A stretch of DNA of 64,000 nt from Neorhizobium sp. UBA3556. Its GTDB lineage: Bacteria > Pseudomonadota > Alphaproteobacteria > Rhizobiales > Rhizobiaceae. Below are positions 8,324-16,851 of this stretch, in pieces (the stretch's first letter is position 1; each line of letters opens with the position of its first letter). The stretch is taken from assembly GCA_002376235.1 (NCBI GenBank), contig DFNX01000001.1, forward strand, positions 124,001 to 188,000, given 5' to 3'. A program made the position numbers and the translations under genes. The notes below the pieces were generated by a model. That model had not been told where the DNA came from. It saw only the letters and a list, made by a program, of their open reading frames with translations, and searched no databases.

Positions 8324-9517
8324 TTAGGCTTTGATCGCCGCGACGATCTTCTTCGCCGCGTCATCGAGATCGTCGGCAGCGGTGATCGCCAGACCGGACT
8401 CGTTGAGGATCTTCTTGCCAAGCTCGACATTGGTGCCTTCGAGGCGAACGACGAGCGGAACCTTCAGACCGACTTCCTGAACAGCTGCGACAACGCCTTC
8501 GGCGATGACGTCGCAACGCATGATACCGCCGAAGATGTTGACGAGGATGCCCTCGACCTTCGGGTCAGCGGTGATGATCTTGAAGGCAGCTGCAACCTTC
8601 TCCTTGCCGGCGCCACCGCCGACGTCGCAGAAGTTCGCCGGCTCTTTGCCGTAAAGCTTGATGATGTCCATCGTCGCCATGGCGAGACCGGCACCATTGA
8701 CCATGCAGCCGATATTGCCGTCGAGGGCAACGTAAGCGAGGTCCCACTTGGAGGCTTCGATTTCCTTGCTGTCTTCTTCGGTCTCGTCGCGCAACGCCTT
8801 GACGTCGTCGTGGCGGAACAGGGCGTTGCCGTCGAAGGACATCTTGGCGTCGAGAACGCGCAGATGGCCGTCCTTCATGACGATCAGCGGGTTGACTTCG
8901 AGGAGCGCCATGTCCTTTTCGCCGAATGCCTTATAGAGCGCCGGGAAGAGACCCTTGGCGTCTTCTGCGGCAGCGCCGGACAGTTCCAGAGCCTTCGAAA
9001 TCTTGGCAACGTCGTCAGCCGTCACACCGGTTTCCGGGTCGATGGCGATCGTGTGGATCTTTTCCGGGGTGTCATGGGCAACGGCTTCGATGTCCATGCC
9101 GCCTTCGGTCGAAACGACGAAGGCAACGCGACCGACTGAACGGTCGACCAGCAGCGAGCAGTAAAGTTCGCGCTCGATGTCTGCACCGTCTTCGATATAG
9201 AGGCGGTTGACCTGCTTGCCGGCATCGCCGGTCTGAGCAGTTACCAGCGTGTTGCCGAGCATGTCTTTGGCGTGCGCCACGACTTCCTCGATCGACTTCG
9301 CGAGGCGAACGCCGCCCTTGGCATCGGGGCCGAGCTCCTTGAACTTGCCCTTGCCGCGACCGCCGGCATGGATCTGGCTCTTGACCACATAAAGCGGACC
9401 CGGCAGCGACTTGGCAGCAGCTTCGGCTTCTTCGACCTTGAGGATCGCGACGCCTTCGGCAACCGGTGCGCCATAACCCTTCAGAAGAGCTTTGGCCTGA
9501 TATTCATGGATATTCAT
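8324..9517 (-). CDS. sucC: succinate-CoA ligase (ADP-forming), beta subunit
   Basis: Beta subunit of succinyl-CoA synthetase with the nucleotide-binding ATP-grasp domain. The 397-residue protein begins MNIHEYQAKALLKGYG, the family N-terminus. It has HAGGRGKGK near residue 52 for ATP-grasp binding, the metal site region LLEVNPLIV, and a C-terminal domain with FGGIMRCDVIAEG that contacts the alpha subunit. It lies 70 bases after mdh and 18 before sucD. The mdh-sucC spacer contains a hairpin (9546-9568, AGCGC and GGC/GCC arms around TAAAA) that could balance expression of the two genes. Confidence 0.97.
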   Translation of the reverse strand: MNIHEYQAKALLKGYGAPVAEGVAILKVEEAEAAAKSLPGPLYVVKSQIHAGGRGKGKFKELGPDAKGGVRLAKSIEEVVAHAKDMLGNTLVTAQTGDAGKQVNRLYIEDGADIERELYCSLLVDRSVGRVAFVVSTEGGMDIEAVAHDTPEKIHTIAIDPETGVTADDVAKISKALELSGAAAEDAKGLFPALYKAFGEKDMALLEVNPLIVMKDGHLRVLDAKMSFDGNALFRHDDVKALRDETEEDSKEIEASKWDLAYVALDGNIGCMVNGAGLAMATMDIIKLYGKEPANFCDVGGGAGKEKVAAAFKIITADPKVEGILVNIFGGIMRCDVIAEGVVAAVQEVGLKVPLVVRLEGTNVELGKKILNESGLAITAADDLDDAAKKIVAAIKA

Positions 9518-9587
9518 GGGGCTTGATCCCTATTTGAATGACGTGAGCGCCGGCTAAAAGCCAGCGCTGAACTCTTTGGATGCTGAA

Positions 9588-10550
9588 TTACTTCAGCGAA
9601 GGAACGAGTGCGATGCAGGCTTCGCAGAGACCGGCAACAGCGCCGACCGACTTCTGGAAGGCAGCCTCTTCATCCTTGTTGAATTCGACTTCAACGATGC
9701 GCTCGACACCGCCGGCACCGAGAACGACCGGAACGCCGACATACATGTCCTTGACGCCGTACTGACCGGAAAGGTGAGCCGCGACCGGAAGAACACGCTT
9801 CTTGTCCTTGAGGTAGGATTCTGCCATCTCGATCGCCGAAGCGGCCGGAGCATAATAGGCAGAACCGGTCTTCAAGAGGCCGACGATCTCTGCGCCGCCG
9901 TCACGGGTGCGCTGAATGATCTGGTCGAGCTTCTCCTGCGTGGTCCAGCCCATCTTGACGAGGTCGGTGAGCGGAACGCCGGCAACCGTCGAGTAACGAG
10001 CGAGCGGCACCATCGTGTCGCCGTGGCCGCCGAGAACGAATGCGGTGACGTCCTGGACGGAAACGTTGAATTCTTCAGCGAGGAAGAGGCGGAAACGAGC
10101 GCTATCGAGCACGCCGGCCATGCCGACGACCTTGTTCTTCGGCAGGCCGGAGAACTTCTGCAGCGCCCAGACCATCGCGTCGAGCGGGTTGGTGATGCAG
10201 ATGACGAAGGCGTTCGGGGCATATTTCTTGATGCCGGCGCCGACCTGTTCCATGACCTTGAGGTTGATGCCGATCAGATCATCGCGGCTCATGCCCGGCT
10301 TGCGGGCGACACCGGCGGTGACGATGCAGACGTCTGCGCCTTCGATCGCAGCATAATCGCTGGCGCCGGTAAGCTTCGCATTGAAGCCTTCAACGGGGCC
10401 GGACTGAGCGATATCGAGGCCTTTGCCCTGCGGAATGCCGTCGGCGATATCGAAGAGGACGACGTCGCCCAGCTCCTTCAGGCTGGCCAGATGCGCCAGC
10501 GTGCCACCGATCATGCCAGAACCAATAAGTGCAATCTTCTTACGCGACAT
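9588..10550 (-). CDS. mdh: malate dehydrogenase (NAD, LDH-like type)
   Basis: Cytoplasmic enzyme that oxidises malate to oxaloacetate with NAD+. The 320-residue protein opens with MSRKKIALIGSGMIGG (NAD-binding glycine motif), has ITNPLDAMVWALQKFSGLP and the catalytic histidine in LGGHGDTMVPL. Length and motifs put it in the lactate-dehydrogenase-like malate dehydrogenases typical of alphaproteobacteria. ATG 10550 was chosen because GAGGAAG lies seven bases upstream, whereas an upstream in-frame start at 10568 would begin within or before that site. It is the first gene of the sucCDAB block; the operon promoter should lie between 10551 and 10724. Confidence 0.97.
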   Translation of the reverse strand: MSRKKIALIGSGMIGGTLAHLASLKELGDVVLFDIADGIPQGKGLDIAQSGPVEGFNAKLTGASDYAAIEGADVCIVTAGVARKPGMSRDDLIGINLKVMEQVGAGIKKYAPNAFVICITNPLDAMVWALQKFSGLPKNKVVGMAGVLDSARFRLFLAEEFNVSVQDVTAFVLGGHGDTMVPLARYSTVAGVPLTDLVKMGWTTQEKLDQIIQRTRDGGAEIVGLLKTGSAYYAPAASAIEMAESYLKDKKRVLPVAAHLSGQYGVKDMYVGVPVVLGAGGVERIVEVEFNKDEEAAFQKSVGAVAGLCEACIALVPSLK

Positions 10551-10690
10551 GGAAATGCTTCCTCTCAAATCCTGACCTGCGGCAAGTTAGCGCAGGCTCA
10601 TCTTGCGGCAGCACGGATAGCCTCATCTGCAAAAAATGGCAAACGATTATTTTGAGACTATATTTTTCAATCGGTTAGATGTGATTTGAG

Positions 10691-10704
10691 TTACGTAAAC
10701 GTAA
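10691..10704. promoter_or_regulatory. inverted repeat TTACGT-AA-ACGTAA upstream of mdh
   Basis: A perfect 6-bp inverted repeat with a two-base spacer sits about 140 bases before the mdh start, in an AT-rich stretch just past the zapE stop. It has the form of a dimeric regulator site. The regulator is unknown. Confidence 0.4.
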
Positions 10705-10724
10705 GAATTTCTGCCATAAATATG

Positions 10725-11891
10725 TCAGACTTGCTGCCGCTTCTCATTATGGAGCACCAGGTATTCAGCGCTGCGCATCTCGAAAAGTCGCGAAACCGTG
10801 CGGTCAAATTCAAAACCTTCAGTCCCCCTGCGCTCCGTCAGAAGCGCATCGGGCGCAGCCGCAGCCGAAATGAACAGCCGCACGGAATGATCGTAGAGCG
10901 CGTCGACCAGATTGATGAAGCGCTTCACTTCATTGCGCTTTTCCGCGCCGAGCTGCGGCACGTGCTCGACGAAGACGACATCAAACCGCGCAGCGATTGC
11001 CAGATAGTCCGAAGCGCCAAGCGGCTTTTCGCAGAGATCCAAGAAGGAGAACCGCGCAACCCGCCCGACAGCCGAGGGCACGTGAATACTACGCCCCTTC
11101 ATCGGCAATTCGACCGGCTCCGCCTTGTCGCCATCGGTAACCTGATGCCATGCAGCCTCCATCGCCGCATCGCTACGGGCGTCGAGCGGCGTCAGATAGA
11201 CGGGAAGGTTGGCATTCTTCTGCATCCGGTAATCGGTCGGACTATCGAGCGTGACAACGTCGACATGATTGCCGAGCAGACCGATGAACGGCAGGAACAG
11301 GCCGCGATTGAGCCCGTCTTTGTAGAGATTTTCCGGCGCAACGTTGGAGGTAGCAACCAGCACGCAGCCGAGATCGAACAGCTCGGTAAACAGCCGCGCC
11401 AGGATCATTGCATCGGTGATGTCGGTCACGGAGAATTCATCGAAGCACAGAAGCTCGGCTTCCGCATAAAGCGCGGCGGCAACCGGCGGCACCGGATCGG
11501 CCTGCTTCGTTTCGCCCCGCTTGAGTTTCTGCCGCTGTTCGTGAATGCGGTTATGCACATCGGCCATGAACTCATGAAAATGCGCCCGACGCTTTTTCTG
11601 CGTGGGCGCTTTCTTGAAGAACATGTCCATGATCATGGTCTTGCCACGGCCGACACTTCCATAGACATAAAGTCCACGCACCTTTTCCGCATGACCATTG
11701 CCGCGCCGAGCAAACAGCCAGCCGAGCGCGCTCGACTTTTTCGCAGGTTTTGCCTCGCGCAATGCAACAAGCACGCGGTCGAGCTTGGCGGCAACAGCCA
11801 TCTGTGCGGCATCGGGCGTGAGCACGCCGGATGCTGCCAGCGCCTTGAGCTCTTCGCAGACGCTCGACGTATATTCTGGAATGGGTTCCAC
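10725..11891 (-). CDS. zapE: cell division protein ZapE (AFG1-like ATPase)
   Basis: P-loop ATPase of the AFG1/ZapE family; in E. coli ZapE binds FtsZ and helps late division, and the mitochondrial homologue Lace1/Afg1 acts in protein quality control. The 388-residue protein shows Walker A GSVGRGKT (78-85), Walker B in LLCFDEFSVTDI, and the family block HFHEFMADVHNRIH. The start used is GTG at 11891; no strong ribosome site is visible, so the start could differ slightly. It follows the Omp19-like gene region by 23 bases and precedes mdh by 174. The position between sdh and mdh is common in rhizobia. Confidence 0.92.
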   Translation of the reverse strand: MEPIPEYTSSVCEELKALAASGVLTPDAAQMAVAAKLDRVLVALREAKPAKKSSALGWLFARRGNGHAEKVRGLYVYGSVGRGKTMIMDMFFKKAPTQKKRRAHFHEFMADVHNRIHEQRQKLKRGETKQADPVPPVAAALYAEAELLCFDEFSVTDITDAMILARLFTELFDLGCVLVATSNVAPENLYKDGLNRGLFLPFIGLLGNHVDVVTLDSPTDYRMQKNANLPVYLTPLDARSDAAMEAAWHQVTDGDKAEPVELPMKGRSIHVPSAVGRVARFSFLDLCEKPLGASDYLAIAARFDVVFVEHVPQLGAEKRNEVKRFINLVDALYDHSVRLFISAAAAPDALLTERRGTEGFEFDRTVSRLFEMRSAEYLVLHNEKRQQV

Positions 11892-11914
11892 GAGGGACGC
11901 CCCTTATGTCACGA

Positions 11915-12442
11915 TTAGCGGCTGAGGCTGACCGGCTGGCCGGAATTCGTCGTGCCGTCGAAACGGTTGTCGGCGCTCTTGTAAACGCGGCCGATCACGT
12001 CGCCTGCCCGGTTCTTGAACTGAACCATCTTGCCGGAGACTTCCCAGGAACCCATGGTCGTCAACTCACCGGCGCAACCACGCGTGCCGCCGCGAGAACC
12101 GCTGCCCAGATTGGTCAGCGTCAGGAACATGTCGCATGATGCGCCACCATTGGAAACGCGCCAGTTGCCGACCATCTGCTCCTTGGTCACGTCAAGCGCG
12201 CTGGCCGGAGCCGCCGCATTCGGATCAGCCATAGCCATGTTCTGGCCGCCCTGCGGTGCGGACGGGTATTGCGAAGCACCACCCGGAGGCGGAAGCTGGC
12301 CGCCCTGCACGCCCTGCACGGGCTGGGCCTGAAGAGGAGCAGGCTGCGAAGGCAGGTCACTATACGGGCTGTAGGAAGTTCGCTGACATCCAGCCAGAGC
12401 CAAGGTCAGCACGAGACCCGTTGCCACATATTTGAACTGCAT
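11915..12442 (-). CDS. Omp19/Inh family protease-inhibitor lipoprotein
   Basis: A 175-residue lipoprotein. Residues 1-19 form a signal peptide with lipobox LAGC (C19 lipidated). A Pro/Gln/Gly-rich low-complexity linker follows (about 25-80), then a beta-barrel domain of the Inh/Omp19 type with WRVSNGGASCDMFLTLT, one conserved disulfide pair (C in GASCDMF and in TRGCAGEL), and GSWEVSGKMVQFKNRAGDVIG. In Brucella the related Omp19 is an outer-membrane lipoprotein that inhibits host proteases. ATG 12442 was preferred over an adjacent upstream TTG because AGGAG lies six bases before it. A role in envelope integrity here is inference. Confidence 0.85.
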   Translation of the reverse strand: MQFKYVATGLVLTLALAGCQRTSYSPYSDLPSQPAPLQAQPVQGVQGGQLPPPGGASQYPSAPQGGQNMAMADPNAAAPASALDVTKEQMVGNWRVSNGGASCDMFLTLTNLGSGSRGGTRGCAGELTTMGSWEVSGKMVQFKNRAGDVIGRVYKSADNRFDGTTNSGQPVSLSR

Positions 12443-12604
12443 CAAGAACTCCTGTCCGGATTATTTCACACTGCACCACAACCGGGCACGACAGATTTGC
12501 CGGGAATATCGTAAACGCCCTTGGTTAATCAAGGGTATCCGGCCAATCCGGCACAATCGCGACCATCTGCGCATTCAAATAGACGTGCGCGGCGGGCAGC
12601 GAGA

Positions 12605-12638
12605 TAAACAACAAGGCCGCAACGAAAACGTCACGGCC
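12605..12638 (-). terminator. Rho-independent terminator after sdhB
   Basis: Read on the minus strand, GGCCGTGACG and CGTTGCGGCC (12615-12638) pair over 10 positions, including two G-U pairs, around a TTTT loop, followed by TTGTTGTTT. It is 17 bases past the sdhB stop and closes the sdhCDAB operon. Confidence 0.8.
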
Positions 12639-12654
12639 CTGGTATTTTCAAAGA

Positions 12655-13434
12655 CTAAACGCGGCGCTCGACCATCATCTTCTTGATTTCGGCAATCGCC
12701 TTGGCCGGGTTCAGCCCCTTCGGGCAAGCCTGGGCGCAATTCATGATCGTGTGGCAACGATACAGCCGGAACGGATCCTCGAGATTGTCGAGACGCTCGC
12801 CCTTGGCTTCATCGCGGCTGTCGATCAGCCAGCGATAGGCCTGCAGGAGAACTGCCGGACCGAGGTAACGGTCGCCGTTCCACCAATAGCTCGGACAGGA
12901 GGTCGAGCAGCAGGCGCACAGGATGCACTCATAGAGACCGTCGAGCTTGAGGCGATCCTCATGGCTCTGCTTCCATTCCTTCGCCGGCGTCGGAGATACC
13001 GTCTTCAGCCACGGCTCGATCGAGCGGTGCTGGGCGTAGAAGTTGTTGAGGTCCGGAACGAGGTCCTTCACCACCGGCATATGCGGCAGCGGATAGACCT
13101 TCACCGTTCCGGAAATGTCGTCCATGCCCTTGGTGCAGGCCAGCGTGTTCGTGCCATCGATATTCATCGCGCAGGAACCGCAGATGCCTTCGCGACAGGA
13201 ACGGCGCAGCGTCAGCGTCGGGTCGATCTTGTTCTTGATGTAGAGCAGACCGTCGAGCACCATCGGGCCGCAATCGTCGAGATCGACATAGAACGTGTCG
13301 ATGCTCGGGTTCTTGCCGTCATCCGGGCTCCAGCGATAGATGCGGTATTCGCGAACATTCGTGGCGCCTTCCGGCTTCGGCCAGACCTTGCCTTCGGACA
13401 TCTGCGAGTTTTTGGGGAGAGCGAGTTCAACCAT
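12655..13434 (-). CDS. sdhB: succinate dehydrogenase iron-sulfur subunit
   Basis: Iron-sulfur subunit of respiratory complex II; it passes electrons from the flavin of SdhA to ubiquinone. The 259-residue protein has the 2Fe-2S ligands in CREGICGSCAMNIDG plus a later Cys, the 4Fe-4S motif CILCACCSTSCP, and the 3Fe-4S motif region CHTIMNCAQACPKG. It is the last gene of the sdhC-sdhD-sdhA-sdhB operon, 18 bases after sdhA, with a terminator behind it. The C-terminal KAIAEIKKMMVERRV is usual for the family. Confidence 0.97.
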   Translation of the reverse strand: MVELALPKNSQMSEGKVWPKPEGATNVREYRIYRWSPDDGKNPSIDTFYVDLDDCGPMVLDGLLYIKNKIDPTLTLRRSCREGICGSCAMNIDGTNTLACTKGMDDISGTVKVYPLPHMPVVKDLVPDLNNFYAQHRSIEPWLKTVSPTPAKEWKQSHEDRLKLDGLYECILCACCSTSCPSYWWNGDRYLGPAVLLQAYRWLIDSRDEAKGERLDNLEDPFRLYRCHTIMNCAQACPKGLNPAKAIAEIKKMMVERRV

Positions 13435-13452
13435 GGTCCTGTTCCCTCCGGA

Positions 13453-15297
13453 TCAATACACGCGAGCCTTGGGCTCGATCTTGTAGGGATCGATGCCTTC
13501 GGCGATCAGGTCCGTATGGACCGGACGGTAATCGAGCTTGACGTCGCCCTTCTCGCCCACCCAGGCAAGCGTATGCTTGCGCCAGTTGACGTCGTCGCGG
13601 CCGGCGAATGCGCCTTCCGTGAAGTCCTCGCGAGCGTGGGAGCCACGGCTTTCCTTGCGGGCCTCGGCACCATAGACGGTGGTAATCGCATTCGCCATCA
13701 GGTTATGCAGTTCCAGCGTCTCGACCAGATCCGAGTTCCAGATCATCGAACGGTCGGTGACCTTGACGTCCGGCAGCTCGCTCCAGATCTGCGACATGCG
13801 CTTGCACCCGCTTTCAAGCGATTCCTGCGTACGGAACACGGCTGCATCGTCCTGCATCGTGCGCTGCATCTTGTCGCGCAGCACGGCGGTCGGCGTAGCA
13901 CCATTGGCGTGACGCAGGCCGTCGAAGCGGTCCATGATCTTGTCGCAGGCGGCAACGTTGAGCGCGGGAATAGCGCCTTCGCGGTCGATGACCTGGCCGG
14001 CGCGGATCGCAGCAGCACGGCCGAAGACCACGAGGTCAATCAGCGAGTTGGAGCCGAGGCGGTTTGCACCGTGAACCGAAGCGCAGCCCGCTTCACCAAC
14101 AGCCATCAGGCCCGGAATGATCCGTTCCGGATTGTTGCTGTCGGCGTTCAGCACTTCGCCCCAATAGTTGGTCGGAATGCCGCCCATATTGTAGTGAACC
14201 GTCGGCAGAACCGGGATCGGCTCGCGGGTCACATCGACACCGGCAAAGATTTTTGCCGATTCCGAAATGCCCGGAAGGCGCTCATGCAGAACGGCCGGAT
14301 CGAGATGGTCGAGATGCAGGAAGATGTGGTCCTTGTTCTTGCCGACGCCGCGGCCTTCACGGATTTCCATCGTCATGCAGCGCGAAACGACGTCGCGCGA
14401 GGCAAGATCCTTGGCCGAAGGCGCGTAACGCTCCATGAAGCGCTCACCCTCGGAGTTGACGAGATAACCGCCTTCGCCACGTGCACCCTCGGTGATCAGA
14501 CAGCCGGAGCCGTAGATACCGGTCGGGTGGAACTGGACGAATTCCATGTCCTGCAGTGGCAGGCCGGCACGCGCCACCATGCCGCCACCGTCGCCGGTGC
14601 AGGTATGGGCAGAGGTTGCCGAGAAGTATGCGCGGCCGTAACCGCCGGTCGCCAGAACCACCATCTTGGCGGCAAAGCGATGGATCGTGCCGTCATCGAG
14701 GTTCCAGGCAACGACGCCTTCGCAGCGGCTGCCGTCATCCGACATGATCAGGTCGAGCGCGAAATACTCGATGAAGAATTCGGCATTGTTGCGCAGCGAC
14801 TGGCCATAAAGCGTGTGCAGGATGGCGTGGCCCGTACGGTCCGCGGCAGCGCAGGTGCGCTGCACCGGCGGGCCGGCGCCGAAATTCTGCATGTGGCCAC
14901 CGAACGGGCGCTGGTAAATCTTACCTTCCTCGTTACGCGAGAACGGCACGCCGTAGTGCTCGAGTTCGTAAACGGCCTTCGGCGCTTCCATGACCATGTA
15001 TTGCATGGCGTCGACATCGCCCAGCCAGTCGGAACCCTTGACGGTGTCATAGAGGTGCCACTGCCAGCTGTCCGGCGTCATGTTCTGCAGCGAGGCGGCA
15101 ATACCGCCCTGCGCTGCAACCGTGTGGGAACGTGTCGGGAAAACCTTGGTGATGCAGGCGGTCTTGAAACCCTGCTCGGCCATGCCGAGCGTGGCGCGAA
15201 GACCCGCGCCGCCGGCGCCCACGACGATAACGTCGTAGGAGTGGTCGACATAGTTATAGGCTTTGCCGTTCTGGGCGATAGGTGTGACGGATGCCAT
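13453..15297 (-). CDS. sdhA: succinate dehydrogenase flavoprotein subunit
   Basis: Catalytic flavoprotein of complex II, which oxidises succinate to fumarate on the cytoplasmic side of the inner membrane. The 614-residue protein has the FAD motif GAGGAG (27-32), the covalent flavin attachment histidine in SHTVAAQGG (H58), HPTGIYGSGCLITEG and the active-site block GANRLGSNSLIDLVVFG. It lies six bases after sdhD and 18 before sdhB, so the four genes form one tight operon. Length and motifs match the alphaproteobacterial/mitochondrial type. Confidence 0.97.
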   Translation of the reverse strand: MASVTPIAQNGKAYNYVDHSYDVIVVGAGGAGLRATLGMAEQGFKTACITKVFPTRSHTVAAQGGIAASLQNMTPDSWQWHLYDTVKGSDWLGDVDAMQYMVMEAPKAVYELEHYGVPFSRNEEGKIYQRPFGGHMQNFGAGPPVQRTCAAADRTGHAILHTLYGQSLRNNAEFFIEYFALDLIMSDDGSRCEGVVAWNLDDGTIHRFAAKMVVLATGGYGRAYFSATSAHTCTGDGGGMVARAGLPLQDMEFVQFHPTGIYGSGCLITEGARGEGGYLVNSEGERFMERYAPSAKDLASRDVVSRCMTMEIREGRGVGKNKDHIFLHLDHLDPAVLHERLPGISESAKIFAGVDVTREPIPVLPTVHYNMGGIPTNYWGEVLNADSNNPERIIPGLMAVGEAGCASVHGANRLGSNSLIDLVVFGRAAAIRAGQVIDREGAIPALNVAACDKIMDRFDGLRHANGATPTAVLRDKMQRTMQDDAAVFRTQESLESGCKRMSQIWSELPDVKVTDRSMIWNSDLVETLELHNLMANAITTVYGAEARKESRGSHAREDFTEGAFAGRDDVNWRKHTLAWVGEKGDVKLDYRPVHTDLIAEGIDPYKIEPKARVY

Positions 15298-15303
15298 GAT
15301 GGA

Positions 15304-15684
15304 TTATCCTACGAACGCAATTTTCAGAACGGCGAAGAGACAGAGGCCACCGATCAGCATTGCAAAAAATGTATTGAGCATCACCGCCAGGAACTTAAAA
15401 CCTTCGTGATGCACGTAGTCGACGATGATTTCCTGAACGCCGATGCGCATATGCACGAGACCGGCAATGATCATCAGGCCGAAGAGAACGGCGATGAGCG
15501 GGTTCGACAGCGCGCTGACGACTTCCTCATAAGGAGCGCCTGCATAGCGGATCAGGAAGATGATGAAGAAGATAGCGAGCGGCACGAGCGCCACGGCCGA
15601 CATCCGCTGCATCCAGAAATGTTCGGTGCCGTCCTTTGCTGATCCGAGACCACGAACCTTGCCGAGAGGAGTACGCATATCCAT
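15304..15684 (-). CDS. sdhD: succinate dehydrogenase membrane anchor subunit
   Basis: Hydrophobic anchor of complex II with three predicted helices in 126 residues. The family features are GSAKDGTEHFWMQRMSA at the N-terminus and HMRIGVQEIIVDYVHHEG, where the first histidine is a likely heme ligand and the Asp-Tyr contributes to the quinone site. GAGGAGG is placed upstream of ATG 15684. It is 12 bases after sdhC and six before sdhA. Confidence 0.94.
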   Translation of the reverse strand: MDMRTPLGKVRGLGSAKDGTEHFWMQRMSAVALVPLAIFFIIFLIRYAGAPYEEVVSALSNPLIAVLFGLMIIAGLVHMRIGVQEIIVDYVHHEGFKFLAVMLNTFFAMLIGGLCLFAVLKIAFVG

Positions 15685-15696
15685 GATGTTTCCTCC

Positions 15697-16086
15697 TCAG
15701 ATGGAAAGGCCGATGATCCAGACCAGCACGGTCAGACAGATCGATACGATCGGCATGATCAACGCGACCTTGGTCGCGAAGTGTTTCTCAAAACCGTGAC
15801 CCATGTCCCACACGAAATGGCGAATACCGCCGAGCATGTGATGGATCAGTGCCCAGGTGTAGCCAAACAACACCAGCAGCCCGATCCAGGTGCCGAACAG
15901 CCAGCTGACCCAATCAAAATAGGGCTTGCCGGATGCAGCCGCGATCAGCCACCACGCGAGCAGGATCGTGCCGGCCGCCAGAGCGCCACCGGTGATGCGG
16001 TGGACGATCGACATGACCATTGTGGGGATTGGCTTGTAGATTTGCAGATGCGGCGACAGAGGCCGATTATTTGTTATATTCGCCAT
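15697..16086 (-). CDS. sdhC: succinate dehydrogenase cytochrome b556 subunit
   Basis: Membrane cytochrome b subunit of complex II with three helices. Motifs seen are RPLSPHLQIYKP (quinone-site region), SIVHRITGGAL, and the heme-ligand histidine region HHMLGGIRHFVWD. Two adjacent ATG codons exist at 16089 and 16086; the second is used because GAGG lies at better spacing (about five bases), which gives 129 residues. It is the first gene of the operon, so the promoter should be in the 16087-16365 region shared with the divergent secreted-protein gene. Confidence 0.94.
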   Translation of the reverse strand: MANITNNRPLSPHLQIYKPIPTMVMSIVHRITGGALAAGTILLAWWLIAAASGKPYFDWVSWLFGTWIGLLVLFGYTWALIHHMLGGIRHFVWDMGHGFEKHFATKVALIMPIVSICLTVLVWIIGLSI

Positions 16087-16326
16087 CATTACCTCGCGGC
16101 GTCGTCAAACGGGCGGGGCGCCCGGCAATGCACCATGCCGAGAAAATGTGCATTGCATCATCGGCGTGGTTTAATCTTCGATTGCACTGACGACAAGATC
16201 AATTCCGACCTCGCGTGAATTTAATCGATTGTGAATTGCAAGGGGGCAAGCATCGGACATATCGCCGCGGCAGGTTAACTATAAATTCCAAAGATTTGGC
16301 GGCAGTGCGTGCGTTGGCGGCAAGAT

Positions 16327-16350
16327 CATGTTAACGTCTCGTTAACCATG
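16327..16350. promoter_or_regulatory. CtrA-like site TTAA-N7-TTAACC inside a palindrome
   Basis: TTAACGTCTCGTTAACC (16331-16347) matches the CtrA consensus TTAA-N7-TTAAC exactly. The surrounding bases form a larger near-palindrome, with ATCATGTTAACG facing CGTTAACCATGAT with one unpaired base. It ends about 20 bases before the start of the secreted His-rich protein and about 240 bases before sdhC. Confidence 0.55.
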
Positions 16351-16365
16351 ATCTCGGAGTTCGCC

Positions 16366-16839
16366 ATGATCGCGAATCGCATGAAACCTGTTCTTTTTGC
16401 ACTTGCGCTTTCCGGTGCATTAGCGTCTGCCGCCCTCGCTCGCGATCCTTCACCGGATTTCAACAGCAGCGACACCGGCTATAGAGGCCATCATTACGGC
16501 CACGGACATCATGGCCGACGCGGCCAGTTGAAACTGTTTTCCGACCAGCGCCTTGGCGGTGCCAGCCGGGTCATATCCGCCCCGCGCAACCGAACGGCCG
16601 AAGGTGGCTCATTCGCGCCCTCCAGCTATTCCGACAGTTTTTCAGGCTCCAGCTTCCTCTACATCGACGGAGCGCGCGCAGCTTACTCCATTGTCGCGAC
16701 GCAGCCTCCAGCGGGCCCTTACATCGCACCCAAAGCCAAGATCATCGACGTGGCCGAAGCCTCGGGTCAGGGCAACTTCAACCCCGTGAACGGCTGCTCC
16801 TACGAAATGGGTGTCTGTGTCATCCGTGGCGAGAGATAA
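16366..16839 (+). CDS. secreted His/Gly-rich protein of unknown function
   Basis: I do not recognise this family with confidence. The 157-residue product begins with a signal peptide (about 1-25, cleavage after ALA). A short His/Gly-rich stretch follows (about 37-53, YRGHHYGHGHHGRRG), which could bind metal. The segment GQLKLFSDQRLGGASRVIS resembles one strand pair of a beta/gamma-crystallin fold, a tentative match. Two cysteines near the end (NGCSYEMGVC) could form a periplasmic disulfide. ATG 16366 was chosen because GGAG lies seven bases upstream; an ATG at 16348 overlaps the CtrA-like site. The gene stands alone and converges with the SnoaL-like gene. Confidence 0.7.
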   Translation: MIANRMKPVLFALALSGALASAALARDPSPDFNSSDTGYRGHHYGHGHHGRRGQLKLFSDQRLGGASRVISAPRNRTAEGGSFAPSSYSDSFSGSSFLYIDGARAAYSIVATQPPAGPYIAPKAKIIDVAEASGQGNFNPVNGCSYEMGVCVIRGER

Positions 16840-16851
16840 GAACCCGCTTGA

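Noticed and set aside
9546..9568. Hairpin between mdh and sucC as a terminator
   Set aside because: The stem is good but no T-run follows on the minus strand, and sucC has no separate promoter visible, so read-through is expected.
12751..15642. A 963-codon open frame antisense to sdhB and sdhA
   Set aside because: Both strands cannot code; sdhA and sdhB are complete with catalytic motifs, and the antisense product is Arg/His-rich noise.
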